Below, one piece after another: positions 15,327-24,182 of a stretch of 37,697 nt of DNA (position 1 is the stretch's first letter; each line of letters opens with the position of its first letter). The stretch covers positions 1 through 37,697 of the forward strand of contig JAKUNN010000030.1 in NCBI GenBank assembly GCA_022451885.1, in the 5' to 3' direction. The notes under the pieces were generated by a model that had not been told where the DNA came from, made no database searches, and saw nothing but the letters and a program-made list of their open reading frames with translations. The stretch comes from Dehalococcoidia bacterium (GTDB lineage Bacteria; Chloroflexota; Dehalococcoidia; Tepidiformales; Tepidiformaceae). Made by a program: the position numbers and the translations under genes.

Positions 15327-17839
15327 AAGAAAAGCACCAAGATTCAATCTTGTTTTTTAGATTGGGTGATTTCTATGAAACTTTTGATGAGGATGCTGAA
15401 CTTGTTTCCAACGCTTTAGGAATTGTTTTGACATCAAAACCTATGGGTAAGGGTATTCGTGTTCCGTTGGCAGGAGTTCCGTTCCATAGCATGGAAACGC
15501 ATGTGGGAAAGCTTGTTGAACTTGGCCATAAGGTAGCTATTTGTGAACAAATGGCTGATCCAAGCAGTGTTAAAGGACTTGTTCCGAGAGATGTAGTACG
15601 AATTGTCACTGCGGGTACTATTACCAATGAAGCTGCTCTACTGCGAGATAGGCCTTCGTATTTGGCTGTGTTACTTGAACGCGATAGTAATGTAGGTTTT
15701 GTGGTTGCGGATATAGCTACTGGCGATGTTCGTTTTAGTGAGATTGATCAAGCAGCTTTAGAAATAAGTTCTTTTAATCCTGCCGAGTTACTTGTTGAGG
15801 AGGAATCAATTGCTCCTCCTGGCTTTGCTTCAGTACTTGTGCCGAGACCCGTTATACACTTTGCAGTTGCACAAAAGATCGTAGCGAAGCAATTCGGGAA
15901 AATTGCACTAGAAATTATAAGTGGCAACCAAGCTGTTACTGTTGCGCTAGGCCAATTGATTCGGTATCTCGAGGAAGTTTATCCTGCCTCTTTAGGTGCT
16001 TTGCAGCGAATAAGACCTCTTGCTAGCGATACGATATTGGGCATAGACCGTCGAACGCTTACAAATCTTGATGTTTTACCCAGTGAAAACAAACATTCGC
16101 TCTATGCTGTTCTTAATAAGACATCCACCGCTATGGGGGCTAGATTGTTACGCCAATGGTTAACACGACCATTGAGAGATGCGAAGTTGTTAGCGGAGAG
16201 GCATGATTCTGTAGAGTGGGCTTTTAACAACCAAATTAAACGTGCTCAGTTAATTTCGCTTTTGAAACAGGTTGATGATCTTGCACGTATTTGTGGCCGT
16301 GTTGGAGCTGGGGCAGTTTCTCCAAAAGACCTAAGCTCTCTCCGTAAAGGTTTGCTGGTTGCCTGTAAAGTAGTTCCGCATTTAGAAGAGCCTTTATCAC
16401 CTAAACTCCTTAGTAATTTAGTTTCCGTTTTAAATGATGCAAATATCCCTTTGTCTAAGTTGGAAAAAATTCTTATAACGGACCCGCCTTCTAATTTTGA
16501 TGAAGGTGGAGTTATTGCTGATGGATATGACTCTGAGCTAGATGCGTTACGTTTTGATGTGACAGAAGCTCGTGGTTTTCTAGCTAACTTGGAGGTAAAG
16601 GAACAAGAGCGAACAGGAATCAAAAACTTGAAGGTTGGGCAAAATAAAATTTATGGATATTACCTCGAGGTTTCCGCGTCAAACATTAATAAAGTTCCGA
16701 AAGATTTTCAGCGGCGTCAAACGTTAGTTGGAGGTGAAAGATATGTGACTGAGGAACTTAAACTCCATGAAGCTAGACTTATCACTGCACTCGATCGTCT
16801 GGTTTCCCGAGAAAAAGAAATTTTTGAAAAACTGGTTGTTTTCCTAAAAGATTCGCTTGAGGATTTGCAAGGTATCAGTGAAGCTCTTGCAACAATCGAT
16901 GTTGTTTTGTCCCTTGCTGAGATAGCTGTAATAAAAGGTTACGTGCGGCCAGTATGTAGTGAAGGCACTGACCTTATGATTGAGCGAGGTCGCCATCCAG
17001 TAGTCGAAGATATTCAATCTGTCGGGTCTTTTATCTCCAACGATTGTTTTTTTGTAGAAAAGAAACGTATTTTGGTTTTGACGGGGCCTAATATGAGCGG
17101 TAAATCAACATATTTAAGGCAAGTCGCACTAATTGTCTTAATGGCTCAGATGGGTTCATTTGTTCCTGCTGAACACGCAGAATTACCTTTTGTCGATCGT
17201 ATTTTTACTCGAATTGGAGCACAAGATGATCTGGCCGCAGGGCAATCAACTTTTATGGTTGAAATGCTTGAAACTGCCCAGATACTACATCAGGCAACTT
17301 CGAGATCCTTGGTTATTTTGGATGAAGTAGGTCGTGGGACTAGTACATTTGATGGCCTTGCAATAGCTCATGCAGTGCTGGAGTCACTACATGAGCATCC
17401 TGGTGGAGCACCTATTACGCTTTTTGCCACTCATTATCATGAATTGACTACGGTTGCTGATTCACTTGCAAATGCAGAAAATGCGCACGTTACCGTTCAA
17501 GATGAGGGGCAAGAAATTGTATTTGAGCATCGAATTAGTCCTGGTCCAAGTGATCGTTCTTATGGAGTGCACGTTGCCAAATTGGCAGGGTTACCAAATG
17601 AAGTAATTGCTCGTGCGGAAATACTCCTTAGTCAACTTGAGTCTTTGCCAAAAAAAATCCCAGTTCAATCAGAATTATTTCGAAGCGAACTCGAAAAATT
17701 TGAACTTTTACGAACTAAAGATTCACACTTGGAGCAAGAGCTTAATTCTTTGGATATCAATTTACTAACACCTCTTGAGGCTCTTAATAAATTAAGCGAA
17801 CTTCAGAAGAAAGTTAGCGATATAGAGCCTAAGATATGA
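15290..17839 (+). CDS. mutS: DNA mismatch repair protein MutS
   Basis: Mismatch-recognition ATPase of methyl-independent repair. The mismatch-wedge motif F28-Y29-E30 is in FRLGDFYETF, so this is the repair-type MutS1 and not MutS2. Connector, lever and clamp domains follow; the clamp includes GIKNLKVGQNKIYGYYLEV near residue 445. The C-terminal ATPase has Walker A GPNMSGKST at 599-607, Walker B LVILDEVGRGTSTFDG near 675 and FATHYHELT near 710. The length of 849 aa is standard. The start chosen is GTG because the conserved STPIRQQYLALK begins directly after it and no in-frame ATG exists upstream before a stop at 15242. There is no Shine-Dalgarno sequence, which is odd for this gene. The stop overlaps mutL (ATGA), so MutS and MutL are co-produced. 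Confidence 0.97.
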   Translation: MSTPIRQQYLALKEKHQDSILFFRLGDFYETFDEDAELVSNALGIVLTSKPMGKGIRVPLAGVPFHSMETHVGKLVELGHKVAICEQMADPSSVKGLVPRDVVRIVTAGTITNEAALLRDRPSYLAVLLERDSNVGFVVADIATGDVRFSEIDQAALEISSFNPAELLVEEESIAPPGFASVLVPRPVIHFAVAQKIVAKQFGKIALEIISGNQAVTVALGQLIRYLEEVYPASLGALQRIRPLASDTILGIDRRTLTNLDVLPSENKHSLYAVLNKTSTAMGARLLRQWLTRPLRDAKLLAERHDSVEWAFNNQIKRAQLISLLKQVDDLARICGRVGAGAVSPKDLSSLRKGLLVACKVVPHLEEPLSPKLLSNLVSVLNDANIPLSKLEKILITDPPSNFDEGGVIADGYDSELDALRFDVTEARGFLANLEVKEQERTGIKNLKVGQNKIYGYYLEVSASNINKVPKDFQRRQTLVGGERYVTEELKLHEARLITALDRLVSREKEIFEKLVVFLKDSLEDLQGISEALATIDVVLSLAEIAVIKGYVRPVCSEGTDLMIERGRHPVVEDIQSVGSFISNDCFFVEKKRILVLTGPNMSGKSTYLRQVALIVLMAQMGSFVPAEHAELPFVDRIFTRIGAQDDLAAGQSTFMVEMLETAQILHQATSRSLVILDEVGRGTSTFDGLAIAHAVLESLHEHPGGAPITLFATHYHELTTVADSLANAENAHVTVQDEGQEIVFEHRISPGPSDRSYGVHVAKLAGLPNEVIARAEILLSQLESLPKKIPVQSELFRSELEKFELLRTKDSHLEQELNSLDINLLTPLEALNKLSELQKKVSDIEPKI

Positions 17840-19548
17840 GCCCGGAAATACATCTACTCGATCGTGATGTTGCTGCAAGGATTGCAGCCGGTGAAGTAAT
17901 TGAAAGGCCAGCTTCGGTTGTTCGGGAAGTGATTGATAATTCAATTGATGCCGGAGCTAGCCGGATCTCAATAGTATTGGAAGCAGGTGGCTTGTCAGAG
18001 ATCCGGATTACAGATAATGGGAGAGGGATTAAGTCTGATCAGATTGAGCTTGCATTTCATCGTCATGCAACAAGCAAGATTACTACTTCCAATGATTTGA
18101 GAACTATTCAAACATTGGGTTTTCGTGGTGAGGCACTCCCAGCTATAGCTGCAGCTGCAGAAGTTGAGATCATCTCTTGTACAACCGGTCAATCAGTTGG
18201 TGTTTCTGCGCATTTTGATGGAGGTGAACTTTTGGATACAGCAAAAGTTCCGACTGCAGAGGGTACAACTTTGGTTGTTAGGAATCTGTTTGAACATCTC
18301 CCCGCGAGGAAAAAATTTCTTGGTTCTGCATCAGCGGAGGGGCGACAAATTACTTCGCTCGTCTCTCATTATGCCTTAGCTTATCCAGGAATAGCTTTCT
18401 CTTTTAAAAATGGGCGGCGTGAAATTCATACAAGTGGTGATGGTGCACTCCGTCATGCTTTTTCCTCAGTTTATGGTGCGGATGATGGTGAAAACATGTT
18501 GCAAATTTCGTTGCAAGAAGGAGGTGTAGATGTAGCTGGTCTCGCGGGTCCTTCATCGATGAATCGTGCTAATAGATCTGGGATATCAATTTTTATTAAT
18601 GGCCGATGGGTACAAAGTCCACGATTACGTTTTGCCGTCGCAGAAGCTTACCAATCACAACTACCTCGTGGCCGATTCCCAGTCGTAATGCTCAAGCTCT
18701 CAATACCGAGTGAGGAGGTTGATGTAAATGTCCACCCTGCGAAGGCAGAGGTTCGCTTACGAGATGAGCGGGAAATTACTAGCATGGTTTTTCGAGCACT
18801 TCAAAATGCATTGGATAGTGCACCGCCATCACCCTTTTTCCTTGATCGTTCTAAGGATATGAATGTTAATCCGCTCCTTCGAGAGCGTTTGACTGCGGAA
18901 GATGGTAAAAATGCTGTGTTTTCGCAGCTTGAAACTAAGGAGGGTTTACCTGTCCAAAGCAACCGAATCAGCCAGCGTGAATTGTTACCTTGGTTACGTG
19001 TGATAGGGCAGTTAGCCACCACCTATATTTTGACAGAAGGGCCCGATGCTTTGTATTTATTAGATCAGCATGCAGCTCATGAAAGAGTGAGGTATGAACT
19101 CCTTCTAAAGTCTACTAAATCACCTAGTTCGCAGGCTTTGTTTGAGCCTGTAGTAGTTAATCTTCCTGCAGAACACCTTGAAATTTTAGATGAACATAAA
19201 GATAATTTTAAGTTGCTCGGATTTGATATCGAATCATTTGGAGGGAATGCATGTATTGTTCGGGCACTGCCACCTGAGACAGGCAGGCTGGATACGGTGA
19301 CAATTATCCACAATTTATTTGAGAAGCTATCTGGTGAACAACGTCTTTCGGATCCATTCGATAGAGTTGTAGCTTCTGTTGCTTGCCATAGCAGTGTTCG
19401 GGCAGGAAAAAAGCTAAGTATGTCTGAAATGGAACGTTTGATAGATGACCTTCATAAAACTGATTTCCCAAGAACATGTCCTCATGGCCGACCAACGCTC
19501 ATGCAAATTGAGATAGAGAAGATAGAAAGGCAATTTTTAAGGCGTTAG
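17836..19548 (+). CDS. mutL: DNA mismatch repair protein MutL (endonuclease type)
   Basis: GHKL ATPase and nicking endonuclease that acts after MutS. N-terminal ATP-binding motifs are REVIDNSIDAGAS near residue 30, DNGRGI near 60, RHATSKI near 75 and GFRGEALPAI near 95. The C-terminal region contains DQHAAHERVRYE, an exact match to the metal-binding DQHA(X)2E(X)4E endonuclease motif. It also has ACHSSVRAGKKLS and TCPHGRPTLM, both typical of endonuclease-type MutL. This implies that strand discrimination does not use MutH and Dam, and neither is seen here. The length of 570 aa is usual. The ATG start overlaps the mutS stop by 3 nt. The downstream xseA-xseB genes could supply an exonuclease for the excision step, but that link is inference. 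Confidence 0.97.
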   Translation: MSPEIHLLDRDVAARIAAGEVIERPASVVREVIDNSIDAGASRISIVLEAGGLSEIRITDNGRGIKSDQIELAFHRHATSKITTSNDLRTIQTLGFRGEALPAIAAAAEVEIISCTTGQSVGVSAHFDGGELLDTAKVPTAEGTTLVVRNLFEHLPARKKFLGSASAEGRQITSLVSHYALAYPGIAFSFKNGRREIHTSGDGALRHAFSSVYGADDGENMLQISLQEGGVDVAGLAGPSSMNRANRSGISIFINGRWVQSPRLRFAVAEAYQSQLPRGRFPVVMLKLSIPSEEVDVNVHPAKAEVRLRDEREITSMVFRALQNALDSAPPSPFFLDRSKDMNVNPLLRERLTAEDGKNAVFSQLETKEGLPVQSNRISQRELLPWLRVIGQLATTYILTEGPDALYLLDQHAAHERVRYELLLKSTKSPSSQALFEPVVVNLPAEHLEILDEHKDNFKLLGFDIESFGGNACIVRALPPETGRLDTVTIIHNLFEKLSGEQRLSDPFDRVVASVACHSSVRAGKKLSMSEMERLIDDLHKTDFPRTCPHGRPTLMQIEIEKIERQFLRR

Positions 19549-19611
19549 AAGTCGCTCGTATGGCGCTGATAACTGATGCTTTAAGTAGGATAACTGTAGG
19601 GTTTGGTTTTT

Positions 19612-20565
19612 ATGAACGATACTCAAGTTTTGTCATGGTTAGATGTATATCTTCAGCGAGTTGAAGTTACAAGCCAGCGTTCACCCTACACTGTCAGGAA
19701 TTACAAGAGTGACATTGGTTCGTTCATTAATTGGTGTGGTGATTTGGGTCATGCTCCGTTATCGATGACTCGTTCGATTTTTCGCTCATATTTAGCGTTT
19801 CTAAATGAACGTGGACTAGCTCGGGCATCTATTGTGCGCAGTCTTACGACTATCCATGCTTTTTATAGATTTTTACATACCGAAGGTGTTACAGAGAGGG
19901 ATTTACTATACGGAATTGTTCCTCCGAAAATTCCGCGTCGACTACCCAAGGTTTTAGAACTTAACCAGGTCGAAAATCTACTCGATGCGCCTGATGCTGA
20001 TACTCCTCATGGTTTACGTGATCGAGCGATCTTAGAGTTGCTTTACAGTACAGGTATACGTCTTTCGGAATTGGTTGCTTTAAATATTTCGGATTTGGAT
20101 TTGCCTGATTCATCTGCCCGAGTTTTTGGAAAGGGTAAGAAGGAGCGCATAGTTCTTTTTGGTTCAAATGCTTTACGTACACTACAACTGTATTTACAGG
20201 TTGCTCGTCCACAGTTGATATCTCGTAAAAAGAAAGGGACCGAAGCACTTTTTTTAAATCGTTTCGGGTCACGTTTATCTGCTAGGCATATTCAAACGAC
20301 TGTTAAATCTTATGCTCAGCAAACAGAGATTCCTTTTGATGTACATCCGCACCTTCTCAGACATTCTTTTGCAACACATTTGATTGATGGGGGAGCTGAT
20401 ATACGAACAGTTCAGGAGTTGCTTGGGCACGATTCTGCCAACACTACTCAAATTTATACTCATGTGAGTCAAGCACGCCAGGCTGGGCAATCTGATGAAA
20501 CGTGGGGTAATTTTGGCAAGCAGGCAGTTGAGCGGTCTCGACGTATTGTGCAGGTCCAAAAATGA
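19612..20565 (+). CDS. Tyrosine recombinase, XerC/XerD type
   Basis: Site-specific recombinase, probably resolving chromosome dimers at dif. The N-terminal SAM-like DNA-binding domain (TVRNYKSDIGSFINWC) spans about residues 10-95. The catalytic domain has the full set: Arg150 (TGIRLSEL), Lys174 (GKGKKER), His247 and Arg250 (HPHLLRHSFATHL), His273 (LLGHDSANTTQIYTH) and Tyr282. At 317 aa it is close to XerC/XerD, with a slightly longer C-terminal tail (SDETWGNFGKQAVERSRRIVQVQK). I start it at ATG 19612, which has TAGGG about 10 nt upstream. The ORF track begins three codons earlier at a TTG. Chromosomal position among housekeeping genes and the ATGA overlap with aroQ argue against a phage or integron origin. 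XerC and XerD cannot be told apart here. Confidence 0.93.
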   Translation: MNDTQVLSWLDVYLQRVEVTSQRSPYTVRNYKSDIGSFINWCGDLGHAPLSMTRSIFRSYLAFLNERGLARASIVRSLTTIHAFYRFLHTEGVTERDLLYGIVPPKIPRRLPKVLELNQVENLLDAPDADTPHGLRDRAILELLYSTGIRLSELVALNISDLDLPDSSARVFGKGKKERIVLFGSNALRTLQLYLQVARPQLISRKKKGTEALFLNRFGSRLSARHIQTTVKSYAQQTEIPFDVHPHLLRHSFATHLIDGGADIRTVQELLGHDSANTTQIYTHVSQARQAGQSDETWGNFGKQAVERSRRIVQVQK

Positions 20566-21011
20566 TTGAATCTACCTACCTAATTTTGCTAGTTCATGGA
20601 CCGAACCTTAATTTACTTGGTGAACGAAATCCGGAAGTTTACGGTAATACTTCGCTTGCTGAAATTGAATCTAATGTTTTGAATGAAGCAAAAAAGCGGG
20701 GTGCAGAAATTAAAACTTTTCAAAGTAATCATGAAGGAGGATTGATTGATTTTTTGCATGAAAACAGAACGCTTGCTAACGGAGTCTTGATTAACCCAGG
20801 AGGACTAACTCACACATCTGTTGCATTGCGAGACGCGATAGAGGCAATCAACATCCCAACTATCGAAGTACATCTTTCTGATATAACTGCGCGTGAAGAT
20901 TTTCGAAAGGTTTCATTAATTGCTGATGTTTGTATTGATCAGGTAGCTGGTCAGGGGCCCAAAGGATATACCAAGGCTGTTAATTTATTGATTGATAGTC
21001 TTGAGAGGTAA
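20562..21011 (+). CDS. aroQ: 3-dehydroquinate dehydratase, type II
   Basis: Shikimate pathway enzyme that removes water from 3-dehydroquinate to give 3-dehydroshikimate, forming a cytoplasmic dodecamer in characterised members. Type II signatures are HGPNLNLLGERNPEVYG with the catalytic Tyr at residue 27, SNHEGGLIDFLHE, NPGGLTHTSVALRDAI, and the His-containing EVHLSDITAREDFRKVS. The usual active-site lid and C-terminal GPKGY are present. The length of 149 aa is exactly typical. The start overlaps the recombinase stop (ATGA), and the aminopeptidase gene follows after 26 nt. The aroQ-pepP-efp order is frequent in Gram-positive-type genomes. Confidence 0.96.
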   Translation: MIESTYLILLVHGPNLNLLGERNPEVYGNTSLAEIESNVLNEAKKRGAEIKTFQSNHEGGLIDFLHENRTLANGVLINPGGLTHTSVALRDAIEAINIPTIEVHLSDITAREDFRKVSLIADVCIDQVAGQGPKGYTKAVNLLIDSLER

Positions 21012-21037
21012 CTATCAATTCTGATAGTTTTGGAGAA

Positions 21038-22195
21038 ATGACTGAAAATTTTCCTGAACGATTAAAGCGCTTAAGGGCTTTGTTAGATAAAGAAGGTGTT
21101 GATGGGATATATATCTCTAGTCCTGTCGAGGATGTTACCCATCGCTATTCTTCGAATCGTCGTTACCTAACTGGATTTACAGGTTCTTCAGGAATACTTC
21201 TGATAAGTAGTAACAATGCTTATTTAGCAGTGGATGGGCGTTACGGAGAACAAGCGAAGGCGCAAATTGGCCAGAGCGATTTTACTTTGTATGAAACAGT
21301 CGGTTCTCAGGAACAATGGTTTCCTGAATTTTTGAATTTAGCAGGACTTGAGGGTAAACAGATTGCAATTTCTGCCAAAGATGTTGCTGTGAGTGAGTAT
21401 ATTACGCTGCAAAGCATCCTCTCTAATTTAAAAGGTGTTAAGCCAGATCTTATTCCGAAATTTTCGATTGTTGAAACAGTACGTTCTTTCAAGGACCAAG
21501 GAGAGATTGAAAAAATTAAGAGGTCGATTGAGATAGCTGAGAAGGCATTTTCATTTGCCTGTAGTTCTATCCCCTTTGGTGTTACAGAATCTGATTTTGC
21601 AGAATCCTTAAAAAAGGCTGTCTTTGCTTTTGATGGAGATGACTTTTCTTTCGAGCCTATTGTTGCATCTGGTCCTAACGCTGCGATGCCGCATGCACCA
21701 CTAAGTGATCGCATTTTTCAAATTGATGATTCTATTACTGTTGACTGGGGTGTATTAAAAGACGGCTACTGTAGCGATCTTACTAGGAGTTTCATTCTTG
21801 ATCCGGCGAGTGGCAGGGCTGACAAATTTCATGAGGTATATGACATTGTGCAGGCTGCCCAGGCAGTTGCAATTAATTCTATCGAAGTGGGCATGACAGG
21901 TGCACTGGTTCATCAATTTGCTGCTCGACATATTGAAGAAGCTGGCTATGGTGAATATTTTACACATGGTTTAGGTCATGGTGTTGGACTTGATGTGCAT
22001 GATTATCCTCCATATTTAGGACCTTCCTCAGAGGATGTTTTAGGTGAGGGGATGGTTTTTACCATAGAGCCAGGTATCTATATAAAGGAATGGGGTGGTG
22101 TTCGCATTGAGGATATCGTTCATATTAAAGATGGTCGTGCTCAGCGCTTAAGTAATTTAGCATCCACGATCTCGCCTAATTTTGGAGGTTTATAA
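21038..22195 (+). CDS. M24 family Xaa-Pro aminopeptidase
   Basis: Cytoplasmic dinuclear metallopeptidase that removes an N-terminal residue preceding proline. The N-terminal creatinase-like domain covers residues 1-150 (RLKRLRALLDKEGVDGIYISSP). The pita-bread catalytic domain follows with all five metal ligands: Asp236 (TVDWG), Asp247 (CSDLTRSF), His314 (GLGHGVGLDVHD), Glu344 (FTIEPGIYI) and Glu358 (GVRIEDIV). The length of 385 aa is normal for the short PepQ/PepP-like class. TTTGGAGAA provides a good ribosome binding site about 5 nt before the ATG. The gene is followed at once by efp, whose ribosome binding site lies in its last codons. Specificity for Xaa-Pro rather than Xaa-Pro dipeptides only is inferred from family context. 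Confidence 0.92.
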   Translation: MTENFPERLKRLRALLDKEGVDGIYISSPVEDVTHRYSSNRRYLTGFTGSSGILLISSNNAYLAVDGRYGEQAKAQIGQSDFTLYETVGSQEQWFPEFLNLAGLEGKQIAISAKDVAVSEYITLQSILSNLKGVKPDLIPKFSIVETVRSFKDQGEIEKIKRSIEIAEKAFSFACSSIPFGVTESDFAESLKKAVFAFDGDDFSFEPIVASGPNAAMPHAPLSDRIFQIDDSITVDWGVLKDGYCSDLTRSFILDPASGRADKFHEVYDIVQAAQAVAINSIEVGMTGALVHQFAARHIEEAGYGEYFTHGLGHGVGLDVHDYPPYLGPSSEDVLGEGMVFTIEPGIYIKEWGGVRIEDIVHIKDGRAQRLSNLASTISPNFGGL

Positions 22196-22196
22196 A

Positions 22197-22754
22197 ATGA
22201 TTACAACTGGAGATATCCGTAAAGGGACAGCAATTGAACTTGATGGGAAACCTTACTCTGTACTTGATTTTTCTCATATAAAAATGGGCCGAGGTTCTGC
22301 GCAGTTACGTATGAAACTGCGTGATATTCGTTCAGGAGCAACAATCGAACATACGGTTCAAGCCGGGACAAAGTTTGAAAAGGCACAAGTTGAGCGTCGG
22401 GAAATGGAATACCTTTATCCAGATGGTGATTTTTTCTATTTCATGAACACTGAGACCTATGATCAGATTCCTGTGGATGGTGATAAGGTTGGTAGCGTGG
22501 CGAACTATTTACGGGAAAATATAAAATGTAATGTTGTTTTGTATGGAGAAGAAGTAATAGCAATTGAATTGCCAAATGTTGTCACGCTTACAGTCAATCA
22601 AACAGATCCGGGTCATAAAGGCGATACTGCTCAAGGGGCACTAAAACCTGCCACACTAGAAACTGGTATTGTCGTGAACGTACCACTTTTTATTAATGAA
22701 GGTGATGATATTCGTGTTAACACTGATTCTGGTGAGTACGTAGAAAGGGCCTAA
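22197..22754 (+). CDS. efp: Translation elongation factor P
   Basis: EF-P relieves ribosome stalling at polyproline stretches. The protein has the three-domain layout: a KOW-like N-terminal domain (MITTGDIRKGTAIELDGKPYSV), a central OB domain (EYLYPDGDFFYFMNTETYDQIPV) and a C-terminal OB domain ending in VNTDSGEYVERA. The family signature KGDTAQGALKPATLETG is present. From ATG 22197 it is 185 aa, the standard size. The ORF track starts 15 nt earlier at a TTG that is part of the Shine-Dalgarno region. GGAGG at 22184-22188 fits ATG 22197 with 8-nt spacing. Oddity: the modification loop reads IKMGRGSA, so Arg32 stands where E. coli has Lys34 (KPGKGQA) and Met replaces the preceding Pro. No modification enzyme gene is nearby. 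Confidence 0.96.
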   Translation: MITTGDIRKGTAIELDGKPYSVLDFSHIKMGRGSAQLRMKLRDIRSGATIEHTVQAGTKFEKAQVERREMEYLYPDGDFFYFMNTETYDQIPVDGDKVGSVANYLRENIKCNVVLYGEEVIAIELPNVVTLTVNQTDPGHKGDTAQGALKPATLETGIVVNVPLFINEGDDIRVNTDSGEYVERA

Positions 22755-22768
22755 ATGACGGTTTAGCT

Positions 22769-23947
22769 ATGGAACCTCTGTCAGTAGATGCATTGAATTC
22801 GATTATTCGGCGTATTGTTAGGTCAGAAGAGTTACTTGCCAATATTTGGGTATTGGGTGAGATTACAAATTTCCGTCCCCATAATTCAGGCCATCGCTTT
22901 TTCTCTTTAACTGATGGAGAGGCAACTATACGAAGTGTTATTTGGCGTGGTGATGTGCAGGACTTTCCTTTTGATAACGGAGAACGTGTTCTTGCTCACG
23001 GACATGTAGATTTCTATCCTGTCCGAGGTGATTTGCAGTTTGTTTGTGATTTTATTCGTCCAGAAGGTGTTGGTCTTGAAGCTGCGCGTTTTGAACAGCT
23101 ACGAGCCCGCTTGGAAGATGAAGGTTTATTTGATCCCTCTCGGAAACGAAAAGTACCTGTTTACCCTGAACATATTGGGTTAGTTACTTCGGAATCAGGT
23201 GCTGCATTGCATGACGTGAAGAATGTTTTGATTCATCGGTGGCCACTTGCAACTGTTATTTTGGCACCTGCTACTGTTCAAGGGGAAACTGCTCCAGCAA
23301 GTATAGTTCGTGCTTTGGCTCAACTTGATCAGCAAAAGGTCGATGTAGTAATTATTGCACGTGGAGGGGGTTCAAGTGAGGATCTTGCTGCGTTCAACGA
23401 TGAAACAGTTGTACGAGCTATTTTTTCTTCAAAGGTACCAATTGTTAGTGGTATTGGACATGATACAGATCTGACACTTACTGATCTCGTTGCCGATGTT
23501 AGCGCTCCCACACCTTCTGCAGCTGCACAGCGTGCAACTCCAGATAAGCATGATATTCTGGAGAGTATCAGCGACTATGGCCGGATGATGACCTCAAACC
23601 TTAATAGTATTCTAAGGCGTGAACTCTTAAATGTTGAAAACCTTATCCACCGTTTTAAGATGAAAGTCCCAGTGGTTTCTGAATATTTGACCTCTACAGA
23701 TGCCTTGCTTCTACGTTTAAATAACAATATTGCTGAGCAAGTGCATGAAATGGAAGTTAATTGTGATAAACAAGATGTACGTTTAAATGTTTTGGATCCT
23801 GAGGCTACAATTGCTCGTGGTTTTTCTGTTATTGAGAAAAGCTTTAAGGGGGAAAAAATTGTTGTTACCCGAATTCAGGACGTTACCCCTGATGAAGTGT
23901 TGGATGTTTCTGTTAAGGACGGAACCTTCCCAGTAAAGGTTGTTTAA
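22769..23947 (+). CDS. xseA: Exodeoxyribonuclease VII large subunit
   Basis: Catalytic subunit of the single-strand-specific exonuclease VII. The N-terminal OB fold is seen in ANIWVLGEITNFRPHNSGHRFFSLTD. The catalytic core has LVTSESGAALHDVKNVLIHRWP, then VIIARGGGSSEDLAAFNDETVVRAI and SGIGHDTDLTLTDLVADVSAPTPSAAAQ, all strongly conserved in XseA. A coiled-coil stretch (residues 260-340) follows and probably binds XseB subunits. It ends with the conserved LDPEATIARGFSVI segment. The length of 392 aa is typical for non-enterobacterial members. It lies 14 nt after efp and 4 nt before xseB. Confidence 0.96.
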   Translation: MEPLSVDALNSIIRRIVRSEELLANIWVLGEITNFRPHNSGHRFFSLTDGEATIRSVIWRGDVQDFPFDNGERVLAHGHVDFYPVRGDLQFVCDFIRPEGVGLEAARFEQLRARLEDEGLFDPSRKRKVPVYPEHIGLVTSESGAALHDVKNVLIHRWPLATVILAPATVQGETAPASIVRALAQLDQQKVDVVIIARGGGSSEDLAAFNDETVVRAIFSSKVPIVSGIGHDTDLTLTDLVADVSAPTPSAAAQRATPDKHDILESISDYGRMMTSNLNSILRRELLNVENLIHRFKMKVPVVSEYLTSTDALLLRLNNNIAEQVHEMEVNCDKQDVRLNVLDPEATIARGFSVIEKSFKGEKIVVTRIQDVTPDEVLDVSVKDGTFPVKVV

Positions 23948-23951
23948 CTAA

Positions 23952-24182
23952 ATGGCAGAAAAACGGACGATTGAAGAGATATTAGAAGATATTGAGAATC
24001 AGGTTGCTAGATTAGAGAAGGGAAATTTGCCCCTGGAGGAAGCTATCGAGTCCTATAAAGCGGGCGTAGAAACCGTAGCTGAATTGCGTTCAAGATTGTC
24101 TGAGGCGAAATTGCAAATTTCTGAAATCCAATCACATTTAGCTGAATTAGAATCCGATGACAATGAAGAATTTGAATCCTGA
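23952..24182 (+). CDS. xseB: Exodeoxyribonuclease VII small subunit
   Basis: Small helical-hairpin subunit that binds the XseA coiled coil in several copies. The sequence IEEILEDIENQVARLEKGNLPLEEAIESYKAGVETVAELRSRLSEAKLQI matches the family pattern (EELE.IV..LE.G.L.LEE.l..ye.G). At 76 aa it has the usual size. It starts 4 nt after xseA, and its last 26 nt overlap the start of the formyltransferase-like gene, so the three are probably translated from one message. Confidence 0.94.
   Translation: MAEKRTIEEILEDIENQVARLEKGNLPLEEAIESYKAGVETVAELRSRLSEAKLQISEIQSHLAELESDDNEEFES

Noticed and set aside
19612-20565. Integrase of a mobile element
   Set aside because: The Xer-like length, the housekeeping neighbours (mutL, aroQ), the ATGA overlap and the absence of att repeats or phage genes favour a chromosomal Xer recombinase.
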